Source: CAIXSC01 sp046349915 (GTDB taxonomy: Bacteria; Planctomycetota; Planctomycetia; Pirellulales; Pirellulaceae). Taken from it: DNA of 64,000 nt. Positions within the stretch are counted from its first letter, which is position 1; each line of letters opens with the position of its first letter. Below the pieces are notes generated by a model that saw nothing but the letters and a program-made list of their open reading frames with translations, ran no database searches and had not been told where the DNA came from. Positions 18,492 to 28,800 of the stretch are shown here, piece after piece. The DNA lies in contig JAXMBL010000003.1 of NCBI GenBank assembly GCA_046349915.1, positions 992,001 through 1,056,000 of the forward strand, in the 5' to 3' direction. A program made the position numbers and the translations under genes.

Positions 18492-19877
18492 CTAAGAGTT
18501 CGCTCGTCTTGTGAACTTGGCTCGCAGCTTCTTTGGTTCCACCACCCCGCAGTGATAGATCCCCTTGAATGAACCGCTCGTCACGACGGCTGTGCGAGTG
18601 AGCATCACTCCCAGGATGATTTTCATGCAGAACATAGCGAATTCCCATCCCGCGCACATGCGAGGTCCGCGGCCGAAGGGGTAGAAGTAATCGCTGCCGA
18701 TCGGATTCGCTTCGACACCGCCGTTCGCCCAGCGATCGGGATTGAACGTATTGGGGTCTTGCCAGTGATTGGCTGAGCGCTGCACATGCTTCATGGCGAT
18801 CATCACTTCCGTATTCGGCGGGATCGTGTACCCGCTGAGCACCGTTGAGCGATCTCGCTTGACGTTGCGCGAGGTGAGGGCGACCGGCGGAATCACTCGC
18901 AGTGATTCTCGCAGCACGTGGTCCAGCAGCGACACTTGTTCGAGGTCCGCGAGACCGTAGTTCGGCTTGCGGTGTGCCAAGTCGGCCAGGTCGGCGTACA
19001 AACGCGACGCGATCGCCGGATGTTGATTGAGAAGCTGCAAGGTGTTGACGATGGCGGCCGCGCACGAGATGTCGCCGCCCGCCTGGAACTCGCTGAGGAA
19101 GTCGACGAGCTGGCTGTCCGATATCTTCGTGCCGAAACGCAAGAACACATGCAGCAGGTCGTTCCGTTGGGGATCGGGATTCGCACGCGCCTGCTTCACG
19201 GCGACTTCGTAGGAACCGTAATGAATCTTCATCGCTCGATGAAACCGCGGGCTCAGCGGCGGCGGCAGCAAGCACTGTGGGACCGCCATGCGGAACGTGG
19301 CCATCTCGGAGAGGATGTAGAAATTCTCGAAGCCTCCATCCTTAAAGTCGGGGCCGCAGGTGCAGGCGTTGAAGACGTCGAACAAAAGCCGTTGCATTTT
19401 GTCGATCGCCTCGACATCCCCGCGTTCTTGCAACAGTGCGTCGAGGTGTCGGTCGACGACTGTCTTGACGACAAGGAATTGCGACGGAAGCCAATTGCGA
19501 AAGGCCTGAAACGCCAAGGGGTGGTCGACTCGCAAGGGATCCCATTCGGGTCGGTTCAGATTGAACAGCGTATTACGCAGAACGGGCCCCAAGGCTCGAA
19601 TCGGATAGTCCTTGTAGTAGTCGTCCTTATTTTCGACCAGCACGGTGCGAATCAGCGCTGGATCGTTCAGAATCACGGCAGGGTGACCACCGAGCCAAGC
19701 GACCGATAGGGGGCCGTATTTGACGCCGTAGTCGGCGAACACATCCCAGGGGTCCGCACCGTAGAGATCGCCGACGGTTCCCAAGGGATAAATGGGCTTT
19801 GGGCCGGGAATACCCGCGAACGACTTCAAGCGCGAGCTGAAACGGAGGCGAAACAGCCACTGCAAGAACCCACGCAT
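18492..19877 (-). CDS. Cytochrome P450
   Basis: 461 residues, normal length. Heme-binding loop FGRGPRMCAG with Cys408, ExxR as ESLR (324-327), the PERF-like region NPDRW near 379-383, and an I-helix AGGDIS (266-271) in which Ser replaces the usual Thr of the oxygen-activating pair. The hydrophobic, basic N-terminus may give membrane association. It is the last gene of a three-gene minus-strand operon, 35 bp after the lipoxygenase. P450s beside lipoxygenases often convert fatty-acid hydroperoxides (CYP74-like or prostacyclin/thromboxane-synthase-like chemistry). The heme loop here has no CYP74-type insertion, so ordinary hydroxylation or epoxidation is equally likely. Family identity is certain; substrate is inferred from context. 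Confidence 0.92.
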   Translation of the reverse strand: MRGFLQWLFRLRFSSRLKSFAGIPGPKPIYPLGTVGDLYGADPWDVFADYGVKYGPLSVAWLGGHPAVILNDPALIRTVLVENKDDYYKDYPIRALGPVLRNTLFNLNRPEWDPLRVDHPLAFQAFRNWLPSQFLVVKTVVDRHLDALLQERGDVEAIDKMQRLLFDVFNACTCGPDFKDGGFENFYILSEMATFRMAVPQCLLPPPLSPRFHRAMKIHYGSYEVAVKQARANPDPQRNDLLHVFLRFGTKISDSQLVDFLSEFQAGGDISCAAAIVNTLQLLNQHPAIASRLYADLADLAHRKPNYGLADLEQVSLLDHVLRESLRVIPPVALTSRNVKRDRSTVLSGYTIPPNTEVMIAMKHVQRSANHWQDPNTFNPDRWANGGVEANPIGSDYFYPFGRGPRMCAGWEFAMFCMKIILGVMLTRTAVVTSGSFKGIYHCGVVEPKKLRAKFTRRANS

Positions 19878-19912
19878 GAGAGGAACTTTCCGTGATCGAA
19901 GGATGAGTAGTG

Positions 19913-21703
19913 TCAGATGGAAACTGACTGGTCGATGTTCTGAGGCTTGAGAAAGTTGTACTGATACCCGATCTGACCGTTTCGTAAATCGATGGCGTCG
20001 GAGATGGCGCGCAGGCGGTGGCGAAAACGGGCCACCACACGGAATGCCTCGAAGCAGTTTTCTTGGCTGAACGCGGGAATCTCGCCCGATTGAAACAGCG
20101 AACGATGCGTGGGCTCGCTGAGCAACCAGACCATGCCTGTCTGGCCGAAGGTGCGGGCTCGATCCGGGAGCGCCGCATAATAGTCCCGTTCGGAGAATAG
20201 ACCGCTTCCGTCGGCCGGCGCCTCCCCGGGCAACTCGCGATAGACGGCGACCGGCGCGTTGGGAACCCAGCCGTACGCGCCGAACTGACCATTGTTCACG
20301 GCTGCGTGTTGGGCCGACGCACGAAAGATAACGTTGGCCGCGATGTCGATCAGTTGGTCCCGCGTCGACAACTCGGCGGGAAAGCCGCGGACTTGTCCCA
20401 GTTGCGGGTCAGCGATCTCGCGCGCCCACGCTTGGAGCTCGTGATCGTTCCGCACGTCTTCGTCGTCGGCGTACCAGATCGTCAGAATGCCCCGAGCGTA
20501 TTCCTCGATCGCTCGATGCACCTCGAGGGCGTCGTCGCGGTACAGATAGCCCGGCAAGTCGTTCACATCTCGATGACGCAAATCGGAGGTCAGCTGGTGG
20601 TCGCGAATATCCCACGACGGCCAAATCATGCGTAGGAGGTTGATGTTGCCCGTGTGTTGCGCGGCCATGCAGCGAGCAATCTCGCCGTGGTTGCCGAGCA
20701 GGTTCTTGCGCGCTTGCTCGTTAATCGCCAGCGTGTGCTCGAAGTGCGGCATCAACAGTTGCAGCAGCGGGTGGTCGGGGTGCAGATTCCGGTGAGTCGA
20801 CAGGGCGAAGACCTCGCATACGAGGTGCGTCTCTAGCAGGTGGTAGATCGCTTCGTGATAGTGCGAGTCGGAGGCCTGTGCGTGCGCGCGAGCCATGCGC
20901 CAGTCCCAAACGCCGCTGGCGGGCGTAAAGACCGGGTTGCCGCGCTTCGCGTCCGCCGGCTTGAGTTGGATGGCGATCGGCATCAGCACGTCGCGATCGT
21001 CCACATAGAACAGGCACGTTGGAGCAGCCAGCGTGGCGCCGGCCCGCACCTTCTCTTGCACCGGCCTCTCCCACAAAAGCGGGTACTCGGTCGTGTAAAG
21101 CCGACCCGAATCGAACGCCGAATTCAACGACGCGCCGTGCTTGTCGCTCAGGAACCGATGCGCCGCACTCGCCAACAGTTCGTGGGGCAGCGCAGCGCAG
21201 CGTCGAATGGCCATCGGGTTGACGCCCGCGAGCCTCTGCCGCGCGAACTCTTCGTCCTGCTGCCAACTGTTCTTCACGCGCGGCGCCGGGATCGTGTTCA
21301 ACAAGCGGCCGTACGCCTCCTCGGACATCGGATTGAAATCGAGGTTCGTGAGGAGCGAGAAAATCTGGCGGATTTTCATGCTTCCGGCGTGGGCGCCGTG
21401 ACGAAAAAACTTGGGCCATGTGAATTGCGACTCGGGCGGCAGCTCCGAAATGAAGAGGTCTTTGGGCGGTAGCATGCTCTTGAGACGAATCAGCAGACGT
21501 CGTAGCCGGCTCATGCCTGGCCACGGCGCCGTCGAGGGCGGAAGGTGGCTCTCGGGCGCATCTGGCAACCCGGGATCGAAGGCCAACGGGTAACGCTCGC
21601 GATTCATGGCGATCGTCAGCGTCCGCGCGCGCCGTCGATCGGCTGAGACGTGTTGCGGCAGCTGATACTGGCTGGGGCGAGTCTGGAACTGAGGCTTGCT
21701 CAT
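19913..21703 (-). CDS. Lipoxygenase (non-heme iron, bacterial)
   Basis: 596 residues, near the size of the catalytic domain of animal and plant enzymes. Iron ligands are visible: YHEAIYH gives His283 and His288, ASAQHAAVN gives His466 and Asn470, and the C-terminal residue is Ile596, the hallmark carboxylate ligand. Neighbouring signatures THRNLHPDHPLL, LMPHF and NNGQF also match the family. The reaction is dioxygenation of polyunsaturated fatty acids to hydroperoxides. No signal peptide or PLAT domain is evident, so a cytoplasmic location is likely. Its ATG overlaps the stop of the upstream membrane gene by ATGA, so the two are translationally coupled, and a P450 follows after 35 bp. Lipoxygenases are rare in bacteria. 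Substrate and position specificity cannot be read from the sequence. Confidence 0.95.
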   Translation of the reverse strand: MSKPQFQTRPSQYQLPQHVSADRRRARTLTIAMNRERYPLAFDPGLPDAPESHLPPSTAPWPGMSRLRRLLIRLKSMLPPKDLFISELPPESQFTWPKFFRHGAHAGSMKIRQIFSLLTNLDFNPMSEEAYGRLLNTIPAPRVKNSWQQDEEFARQRLAGVNPMAIRRCAALPHELLASAAHRFLSDKHGASLNSAFDSGRLYTTEYPLLWERPVQEKVRAGATLAAPTCLFYVDDRDVLMPIAIQLKPADAKRGNPVFTPASGVWDWRMARAHAQASDSHYHEAIYHLLETHLVCEVFALSTHRNLHPDHPLLQLLMPHFEHTLAINEQARKNLLGNHGEIARCMAAQHTGNINLLRMIWPSWDIRDHQLTSDLRHRDVNDLPGYLYRDDALEVHRAIEEYARGILTIWYADDEDVRNDHELQAWAREIADPQLGQVRGFPAELSTRDQLIDIAANVIFRASAQHAAVNNGQFGAYGWVPNAPVAVYRELPGEAPADGSGLFSERDYYAALPDRARTFGQTGMVWLLSEPTHRSLFQSGEIPAFSQENCFEAFRVVARFRHRLRAISDAIDLRNGQIGYQYNFLKPQNIDQSVSI

Positions 21704-24207
21704 CGATGCACCTTATGTTGAAAGCGACTGCGCCATTGTCGCAGGCGGGCCGCGACGCGCACGATGCGAAAGCGGGCGGAGGCGAGCGCGCGCGGGTCGG
21801 AGACGTCGGTGAGTCGATCGGGTCTGGGCACGGTCAGACTGAGCGGCAAGCGGCTGGGGTCGAACACCTGCCGATCCGAATCTCCAGCCGACATCGGCTC
21901 ATCCAAGACGATCCGCGCGATCGACGACCAAGGCGACTCGCGCGACTCCCACTCAATCGTCGCGTTGTACCAATCCAGCGTGTCGCAAGGCTGAGGCTCG
22001 TGAAACTGGGCTTCGAGTCGAAAGTGGATGGCCTCGCCTCGCGTCAACCGTTCAGACAGTTCCTGTCGCAGGTAGTCGACCGGCCGCGATTCATCGCCGC
22101 GCCGCTCCTGCCTCCAGAACGTACGCAAATCATCTTCGCTCGGAATCCCTCGGACGCGTCGAGCAGTTTCGACCACGTCCTCGTCGTCGCACGACTTCGG
22201 AGCGGATTCGGGAACGATTCGGAATCGCACCAAGTAACACCGCGCATCCGTCGTCGCCCATTCCATAACGAACTGATGGTAGTAGCTGAGATCCGCATAG
22301 CTGCGCGGCGCTCGCCGCAGGCCGGCGGCGAGTCCTTCGCAAAGCGTACGGCTCTTCGCAGCCAGTTTCTCCAGAGCGGAGTATCTCAAGTACCGCTGAA
22401 AATCGATCAGGGTCGAGAACGGACTGAACTCGCCGGTGGCGAAGAGCAGGTCGAGTCGATCCGTGGCGCCGCCGCCGATCCGTAGCGAGCATCCTCGAAC
22501 GTCTAGGCTGGCGTCGTCGTCTTGCGTGGCGTTCGAGAACCGCATCTCGACCGGCAGTCGACGACCGGGGATGAAGAAGTCGCTCGGCGGCCAGTCAGTG
22601 GTATCCCCGCCGCTCTCCGCCCCCAGCATCTCAATATGTCCGCGGGCGCCGATGCCTGTGGCGTACTGGGGACGGCGTCCGACACGGAGTGGACGGCACA
22701 ACAGCCAAGGGGCCACCAACAGATCGGTCAGCGACCATTCGTCGGACTTCATCCGCTCGACGTTCGCGTTTGCGCACGCGTCTCTCTGCCTTACAAGAAT
22801 GAGCGTCAGCGGAATGAAGGCCACTCCCTGAAACCCATAGAGGTAAATCCAAATCGAGTATTCGCCAGTTGAGGCCACATGGACCGTGCTGGTCGCCAAC
22901 AGCAGAAAGACAATGCAAAAGACGACGCTAATACCTTGCCAGACCCAGTCGTGTCCCACACCCAGCGCGAAGTAACTGAACAACGCCATACAAATGATCC
23001 AGGCGCCGAGCGTCTTGATCGAATCGTCGACCACTTCGATCGTCAGATGTTCGAATTCCTCGCGGATGAAAAGTTCCGCCAATTGCTGTGGAAACAGCAT
23101 GGCTAGGATGCCAGTCAAGAAGAGGATCGCGAACTGCACGATCCACAACGTCCACAGTTGAGGCGGTCGTCGCTGCACGATCCCGCCATTGTCTTGCGGC
23201 GGATCTTCGTCCTTGCCCATCAGCCAGTACCAACTATTGACCATACCTCCGATCGTGGCCGCGCCGAAGGCGAAGAGCAGATGAATTCGAGCGCCAGGAT
23301 GCACTGCATCACTGACTTTGGCGGTGAACGCTGCAAACAAGAGCGCGGCCCACCACAGGGCCAATATCACAAACGCCGTCATTCCCGCCGTCGCGTTAGG
23401 TATCGGGCGCAGCATGCGACCGACGATGAATACTCCTAAACAGAATCCGAATACTTGCGTCCCCGCGGAAACATCCCATCCCTTAGGGCCAAACGTGTTG
23501 CCGAGTTGTGCGAGGCACCAGAAGATAAGATTGATGACGAAAATGCGGGCCAAGGGCCGGCGAATGTGCGGCGCGAGCAATCCGAGCAGCGTAAAGAAGG
23601 CGGCTGCGAAGATGCAGGGGGATGTCATGCGGACTTGTTGCGCCGCCAAATGCCACGAGTGAGGCAGGGCTTGAGTACCTTCGAGGATCATCAGTCGCAG
23701 TTCCCGCGGCGGCGACGCCGGTTCGCGCAGCTGCACTACCCACTTCGCCAAGTCGGCCGAGGGCTCGGGAACCTGATCCATCGCGCGGATCCACTTCGTG
23801 ATCGCCGTGAGATGTTCGGGCGGCGGGGCCGGCTTGCATGTCAACAACCAACGCTCTACTTGCTCCCATGCGGTGTTGATTTTCTCCGGCGTTATTTGGG
23901 CGGGATCAGGCTGTTCGACGTCGAATTCGTCCAGCGACGGATCATCGGGAGTCCAGATTTCTCGATCCTCGAAGCGAACCTTGTCATGGTGCGCAAAGAA
24001 TTCCCGGACTCGCTCATTGGGAGGATCGATCTGTTCGATTCCCAACACCCAAGATCGAAGCGCCGAATCGGGCCGCTTGACGACCGGAGGCGGAAAGTAA
24101 CCGCGGAAGAAGTACAAGACTGCGGGGGGATAGAAGAGACTCGAGAGGCCCACCAGCGAAAGCAATAAGAACTGAAGGACCCAAAACCAGGGAAACTTGC
24201 TACGCAT
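21700..24207 (-). CDS. Polytopic membrane protein with a C-terminal catalase-like domain
   Basis: 835 residues from the ATG at 24207 (MRSKFPWFW), where the first membrane helix begins; the frame is open 41 codons further upstream. About nine or ten hydrophobic helices lie between residues 6 and 472. A related segment appears twice (PWFWVLQFLLLS near 6 and QLWTLWIVQFAILF near 350), suggesting internal duplication. From about 508 to 822 the sequence follows the catalase/allene-oxide-synthase fold: GARGHIE, VEMRFSNAT, SLDVRGCSLRI, LDLLF-TGEF, SYYHQF, VRFRIVP. However, the distal His position reads Tyr515 (QYATG), the distal Asn position reads Ala, and the proximal Tyr position appears to be Val (SARFRIV). 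Normal heme chemistry is therefore doubtful. It is the first gene of the lipoxygenase/P450 operon. The catalase-like assignment is by eye. Confidence 0.7.
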   Translation of the reverse strand: MRSKFPWFWVLQFLLLSLVGLSSLFYPPAVLYFFRGYFPPPVVKRPDSALRSWVLGIEQIDPPNERVREFFAHHDKVRFEDREIWTPDDPSLDEFDVEQPDPAQITPEKINTAWEQVERWLLTCKPAPPPEHLTAITKWIRAMDQVPEPSADLAKWVVQLREPASPPRELRLMILEGTQALPHSWHLAAQQVRMTSPCIFAAAFFTLLGLLAPHIRRPLARIFVINLIFWCLAQLGNTFGPKGWDVSAGTQVFGFCLGVFIVGRMLRPIPNATAGMTAFVILALWWAALLFAAFTAKVSDAVHPGARIHLLFAFGAATIGGMVNSWYWLMGKDEDPPQDNGGIVQRRPPQLWTLWIVQFAILFLTGILAMLFPQQLAELFIREEFEHLTIEVVDDSIKTLGAWIICMALFSYFALGVGHDWVWQGISVVFCIVFLLLATSTVHVASTGEYSIWIYLYGFQGVAFIPLTLILVRQRDACANANVERMKSDEWSLTDLLVAPWLLCRPLRVGRRPQYATGIGARGHIEMLGAESGGDTTDWPPSDFFIPGRRLPVEMRFSNATQDDDASLDVRGCSLRIGGGATDRLDLLFATGEFSPFSTLIDFQRYLRYSALEKLAAKSRTLCEGLAAGLRRAPRSYADLSYYHQFVMEWATTDARCYLVRFRIVPESAPKSCDDEDVVETARRVRGIPSEDDLRTFWRQERRGDESRPVDYLRQELSERLTRGEAIHFRLEAQFHEPQPCDTLDWYNATIEWESRESPWSSIARIVLDEPMSAGDSDRQVFDPSRLPLSLTVPRPDRLTDVSDPRALASARFRIVRVAARLRQWRSRFQHKVHR

Positions 24208-24397
24208 GAACGATGTCCGTTCCGTGCCTGTTGACTCTCGGCCCCGCGAATTCATCGAGCCGTAAACACAACGTCTCGTTCGGCGGTCCAGATTGTACGC
24301 CCCCGCAGAGGGAGTTCGCAACCATTCCAAAATTAAGGTCGTAACACGGGCTTTTGGCCCGGGGGAATGCGAATGATTATCGTCTGCCGAAATCAGC

Positions 24398-25618
24398 TTA
24401 CTTAGCCTTGCGGATGCTCAATCGCACCGGCTCGCTCGTCAGTTTTAACTTCGGGACCGTGACGCAACCCTTGGAGTCGGCGCGAACCTCGCCGCTCGAA
24501 TCGCCGTAACTCCACCGTACCGTTTCGCCGGGCGCGATAAGGAGTTGTTGCAGCCTCCGCAAGGTGACGTCAGCGGTCGCTTCGGGGGGGATTTCGAACT
24601 TGGTCTGCAGGCTTGCGGGCTTGGCGAGGAAGAGTTCGGTTTCGACTCCGTCCGCCGATTCGCTCACGCTTCGCCATCGGACGAAGGCGTTAATCTGCCC
24701 TGAGCTCTTGTCGCTCACGTTGTTCGGCCATGGCAACGGATCGTTCGACGACGTGTTCGTGAATACTGGATACGCTTCATTCTTCCGAACGCTCAGCCAG
24801 TCGAACGAATTGATCAGGTCATTAATCTGCATGATGTTTGCATGATTGTTCGCATGACCGAACCAACCCCAGTACATGATTAGCGGGTACTTGCGGTCGT
24901 TCATCGCCTGGGCAAACGTGTCGTGGCCTTTGGCCCAGCCGTCGTTTTGGGCCGAGTAGTCGACCACGATTGGCGGGTCGGGCAGGACCACGTCCACAGG
25001 CACAGACTCAGGTGCAAAGTACATCCGGCTGGCCGCGTGCTTCACGCCCGCCGGCACGTTCGCCTTCACCGCCGCGAAGACGTCGCCGTGCCGCAGCCCA
25101 ATGCCAAGTGCCCCGCTGCCGCCCATCGAATTGCCGCACAAGTAAACGCGGTTTTCGTCCACGTTGTATTGCTTGATGACCCACTTCACGGTGTCGATCA
25201 CGCGCTTCTCCGTGGGGCCGACCTCGGGGCCAGGATAGGTATTGATCCCCCACCACCAATCGCCCTTGTTCGCACGGCAGTCCAAGTACAACGCCAAGAA
25301 ATCGTGTGGGGCGTGATAGATGTCGTGGTTGCCGACCTTGGTCGTGCAGGCCAAACAGGAATGCACGTCGTGACCGGCCGAGTGCAACACGACGTAGAGG
25401 GGTGGGGTCGCTCGAGCCTCCGTGGGATGTAGTACGAGAAAAGTATCGCGTTGCGGCGAGGCATAGCCCCACGCCGTGACGCTGCCATGTTGGAACGTAT
25501 CGAGTTTGCGCCCAGAGAAATCGGCCTCCTTCTGCTTGGTCGGAGGCCAAGCATCTTGGCCGAGGACGGCGGAGGCGAGTGTGATCAGTACTGTGATGGC
25601 CAGGATTTGGAGCTTCAT
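24398..25618 (-). CDS. Secreted alpha/beta-hydrolase (esterase/feruloyl- or PHB-depolymerase-like)
   Basis: 406 residues from the ATG at 25618, where a Sec signal (MKLQILAITVLITLAS) begins; the open frame upstream has no signal. The nucleophile elbow is GNSMGG with Ser164. LYVVLHSAG supplies the oxyanion-hole region, and GWFGHANNH is a likely catalytic His. About 120 residues of beta-rich sequence after the hydrolase domain may bind substrate. It looks like a secreted carboxylesterase acting on polysaccharide esters or polyesters. It is divergent from the DUF4838/CBM9 gene with 201 bp between starts, which probably holds both promoters. Exact substrate unknown. Confidence 0.75.
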   Translation of the reverse strand: MKLQILAITVLITLASAVLGQDAWPPTKQKEADFSGRKLDTFQHGSVTAWGYASPQRDTFLVLHPTEARATPPLYVVLHSAGHDVHSCLACTTKVGNHDIYHAPHDFLALYLDCRANKGDWWWGINTYPGPEVGPTEKRVIDTVKWVIKQYNVDENRVYLCGNSMGGSGALGIGLRHGDVFAAVKANVPAGVKHAASRMYFAPESVPVDVVLPDPPIVVDYSAQNDGWAKGHDTFAQAMNDRKYPLIMYWGWFGHANNHANIMQINDLINSFDWLSVRKNEAYPVFTNTSSNDPLPWPNNVSDKSSGQINAFVRWRSVSESADGVETELFLAKPASLQTKFEIPPEATADVTLRRLQQLLIAPGETVRWSYGDSSGEVRADSKGCVTVPKLKLTSEPVRLSIRKAK

Positions 25619-25819
25619 CGATTCACCGGAGGAGGGTTCAGCATGAAGGACAAGAGGTCCGTCGTAAGGTAGAGCCGGATTATCGATAGCCTTCGCAGTC
25701 GCTACAACCATGCTTGTCGCGCGGGTCCACCTAGAGAGCGGATATCGTCGGTCAAACAGGTTATGATCTCTGGCCGACGAACGTCTTGTCGGAAGGCCCG
25801 AACGCCAACTCAACCAACG

Positions 25820-28800
25820 ATGAAACATACGATCCCACTCGTGCTAGCGCTCCTGGTTACTTGCAGCGCATCCGCTGAAACGTATCTCGTCGAGAACGGC
25901 CTGCCGCGGGCGGAGATCATCATCAGCGACAAACCTGCTCGCATGACGCGAGTCGCGGCGCACGAGTTTCGGCAGCAGATCGAGAAGATCAGCGGGGCGC
26001 GGCTGCCGATTGTCACGCAGCCGACGGGCAAGGCGGTCAAGGTGTTCATCGGAGCCAGTAGTCACTCGCCGGTGAAGACGGAAGGGCTGAAACACGGCGC
26101 GTATCGCATCGTCTCAGGCGAGGACTGGCTGGCGCTCCTGGGAGACGACACGGATTTCACGCCGATCGATCCTTGGGGAAAAAGCAACAGCGACATCCCG
26201 CGTGCGCAGGCGGAATGGGAGAAGATTGTCGGCGCTCCGTATGGCATGCCGACTCGCGGCTTGTACAAGCACCGCCTGAAACTGCCCGGCGAAACGGGTA
26301 AGCCGGATGGAGCGACGACCGCGAAGAACGAAAGTCTCGAAATCTGGGGACTCGACGAACGCGGCAGCTTCAACGCGGTCAGCGGCTATTTGCACAAACT
26401 CGGTGCACGCTGGTATCTGCCGGGTGACTTGGGCGAGGTGCTGCCTTCGCTGAAAACGATCGTGCTGCCGAAACTTGATGAAACGGTGAGGCCCGACTTC
26501 TCGCTGCGTCAGTTCAATTTCCGGTTTGGAACCGCCGGTTACGATACCTCTCTCTGGGCCATGCGGCTTGGCATACGCAACGACGAGACTTTGCCGATCG
26601 GTCATGGCATGGCCACGATGACCAACCGCGAAGAGGTTTTTGCGAAACATCCCGATTGGTTCGCACTCTACGGCGGTCGGCGCGACTTCCGTCCTGGCTA
26701 CACCAAATGTCAGCTCTGCTATTCCAACGAGGAACTCTTTCGGGAGACCGTGCGTTGGGCGCGGGCACAACTCGACACATATCATCTAGATGCCGTGCCT
26801 ATCATGCCGCCGGACGGCTATACCTCCATTTGCCAGTGCGAGAAGTGCCAAGGCCAGGATTCGCCCGATCGCAACGAGCGAGGTTTGCTTAGCGAACACG
26901 TGTGGGACTTCGTCAATCGCGTGGCCAAGGAGATCGGGAAGTCGCATCCGCGGGCGAAGGTGTTGAACTGTGCGTACGGCGCTTACACGCTGCCGCCGAG
27001 GAAGATCGAAAAGTTGGAGCCAAACGTGCAGGTCGCGATCGTCGGCGGCCGTCGCCCGTTGAACATCGCCGAGTCCAAAGCCGAAGGCGAAGCCGCGCCC
27101 GAGGCGCTGCGCGCTGCGTGGGTCAAGAAAACCGACAACCCACTCATCATCTTTGAAAACTATCCCTTCATTGACCGGGGCTGGTATCTGCCCGGTTTTG
27201 CCGCCCACTCGCTCGTGGACACCGTCAACTCCACGAAGGGCGTCTCCATGGGCGAGGACATCTGGCTCACGGCGGGACCTGATTTCGACAAGGTCGGCAT
27301 TGGGTTCAATCACTTCCTCGTTTATTTCACCGCCCGCGCCTACTGGGGCGGCAAGGACGTTAATGCCGACGCGATGTTGCGCGAGTACTGCCGCCTCTTT
27401 TACGGCCCCGCTGAACAGGAGATGCTCGCCTTCTTCACTTACTGCGAGGAACACTGGAAAGCTACGAGCAAAGATAAAGCCAAGGCGGACGAGGCGCTCG
27501 CGCTTTTCGACCAAGCGAAGGCGAAAGCGGATGCCGCGAGCGTGTATGGCAAACGCCTTGCACTCGTTGATGACTTCCTCAAAGGCCTGCGCATGAAGTC
27601 CGTTCAACTGGGCCAGAAACGTGGACCGGTGCCGACCGTGCGACTGGTTGGCGATGCCAAGGGCGTCGTCATTGACGGTAAGCTCGACGATGAGTACTGG
27701 CGGAAATGTCCCGTCGCCGCCACCGGCAAGTTGCGCGAGTTGCAGACGGGTCGCGTGCCCACGTTTGACACGTCGTTCAAAGCCGGTTGGCAGGGAAACA
27801 GCGTGATCTTCGCCATACGCTGCGAGGAGCGTGCGGGCGAGAAACCTAATAGCACGACGACGCGGCACGGCGATCAGGCGATCTGGTACGGCGACGCCAT
27901 CGAAATCGAGATCGCGACGGAAACACACTCGTATTATCAAATCGCCGTCAGTCCCGCCGGTCATGTCGTCGACCTCGACCGCGGTGCACCGCGCAGCCAA
28001 TGGTTCGATTGGGACTCGAAGGCGGAGGTCGCCACGCACGTCGCCGACGATCATTGGATCGTCGAAATCAGTCTGCCCGTCACTCAAGACGAAAACGACC
28101 CACTGCATCAGATCATCGGTCGCAAGCCGACGCAGAGTCTGCCCTGGCACATCAACGTCTGCCGACAACACGTCCGCGAAGACGGCCAGGAGCACAGCGC
28201 GCTGTCACCCACCGGCGTCGCCAATTTTCACGAGCCGATGAAGTTCGCGCACTTCTACGATGGCCGCTCGCACCAGTTCGAATACGATCCGAGTGTTACT
28301 GATTTTGTGATCGGTTTTCGCCAGGCGGAGAAAGAACGCCAATCGGGGCAATTCCTCGCGCTTGTGGAAGGCAAGATCACCGATTTTCAAAAGGCCGCCG
28401 CGCTGGAGCAAGCCGCGCTGTACGATCGCAACGCCGCCTTTATCGATCAGATTCCGATCGAGTCGGTGCGGAAGACCGCACAGATGCGGAAGTTGCTCGC
28501 CAGCGGCCAGGCGTCCGAGGTCGTGGCCCTCTTCGGAGCGGAAGATCTTTCCCAGTGGCCCTTTTGGAAACGGGGCGACGGTCTGCGGCAACGCGGCGGT
28601 GCGTACTTCATTGTCAAGAACGGCGAACGAGCCGAAGCGGATCTCCGTGCCGCGCTGGACTTCATCGGCGACCCGCGCGCCCGCGAGTCCGTTCAACTGC
28701 TGCTCGCCCAGAATCGTGAAATGAACCTCAAGGACGACGTCAGAGCGCTTGAAGCCTACGAGGCTCTCCTCGCCGACACTGCTCGCATCGGCGTCGCCGA

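Noticed and set aside
18492..19877. CYP74-type (allene oxide synthase or hydroperoxide lyase) identity for the P450
   Set aside because: The heme loop FGRGPRMCAG is canonical without the CYP74 insertion and the I-helix acid is kept, so a specific CYP74 call is not justified.
26786..28195. 469-codon antisense frame within the DUF4838 gene
   Set aside because: A shadow of a strongly supported sense gene with CBM9 and DUF4838 motifs.
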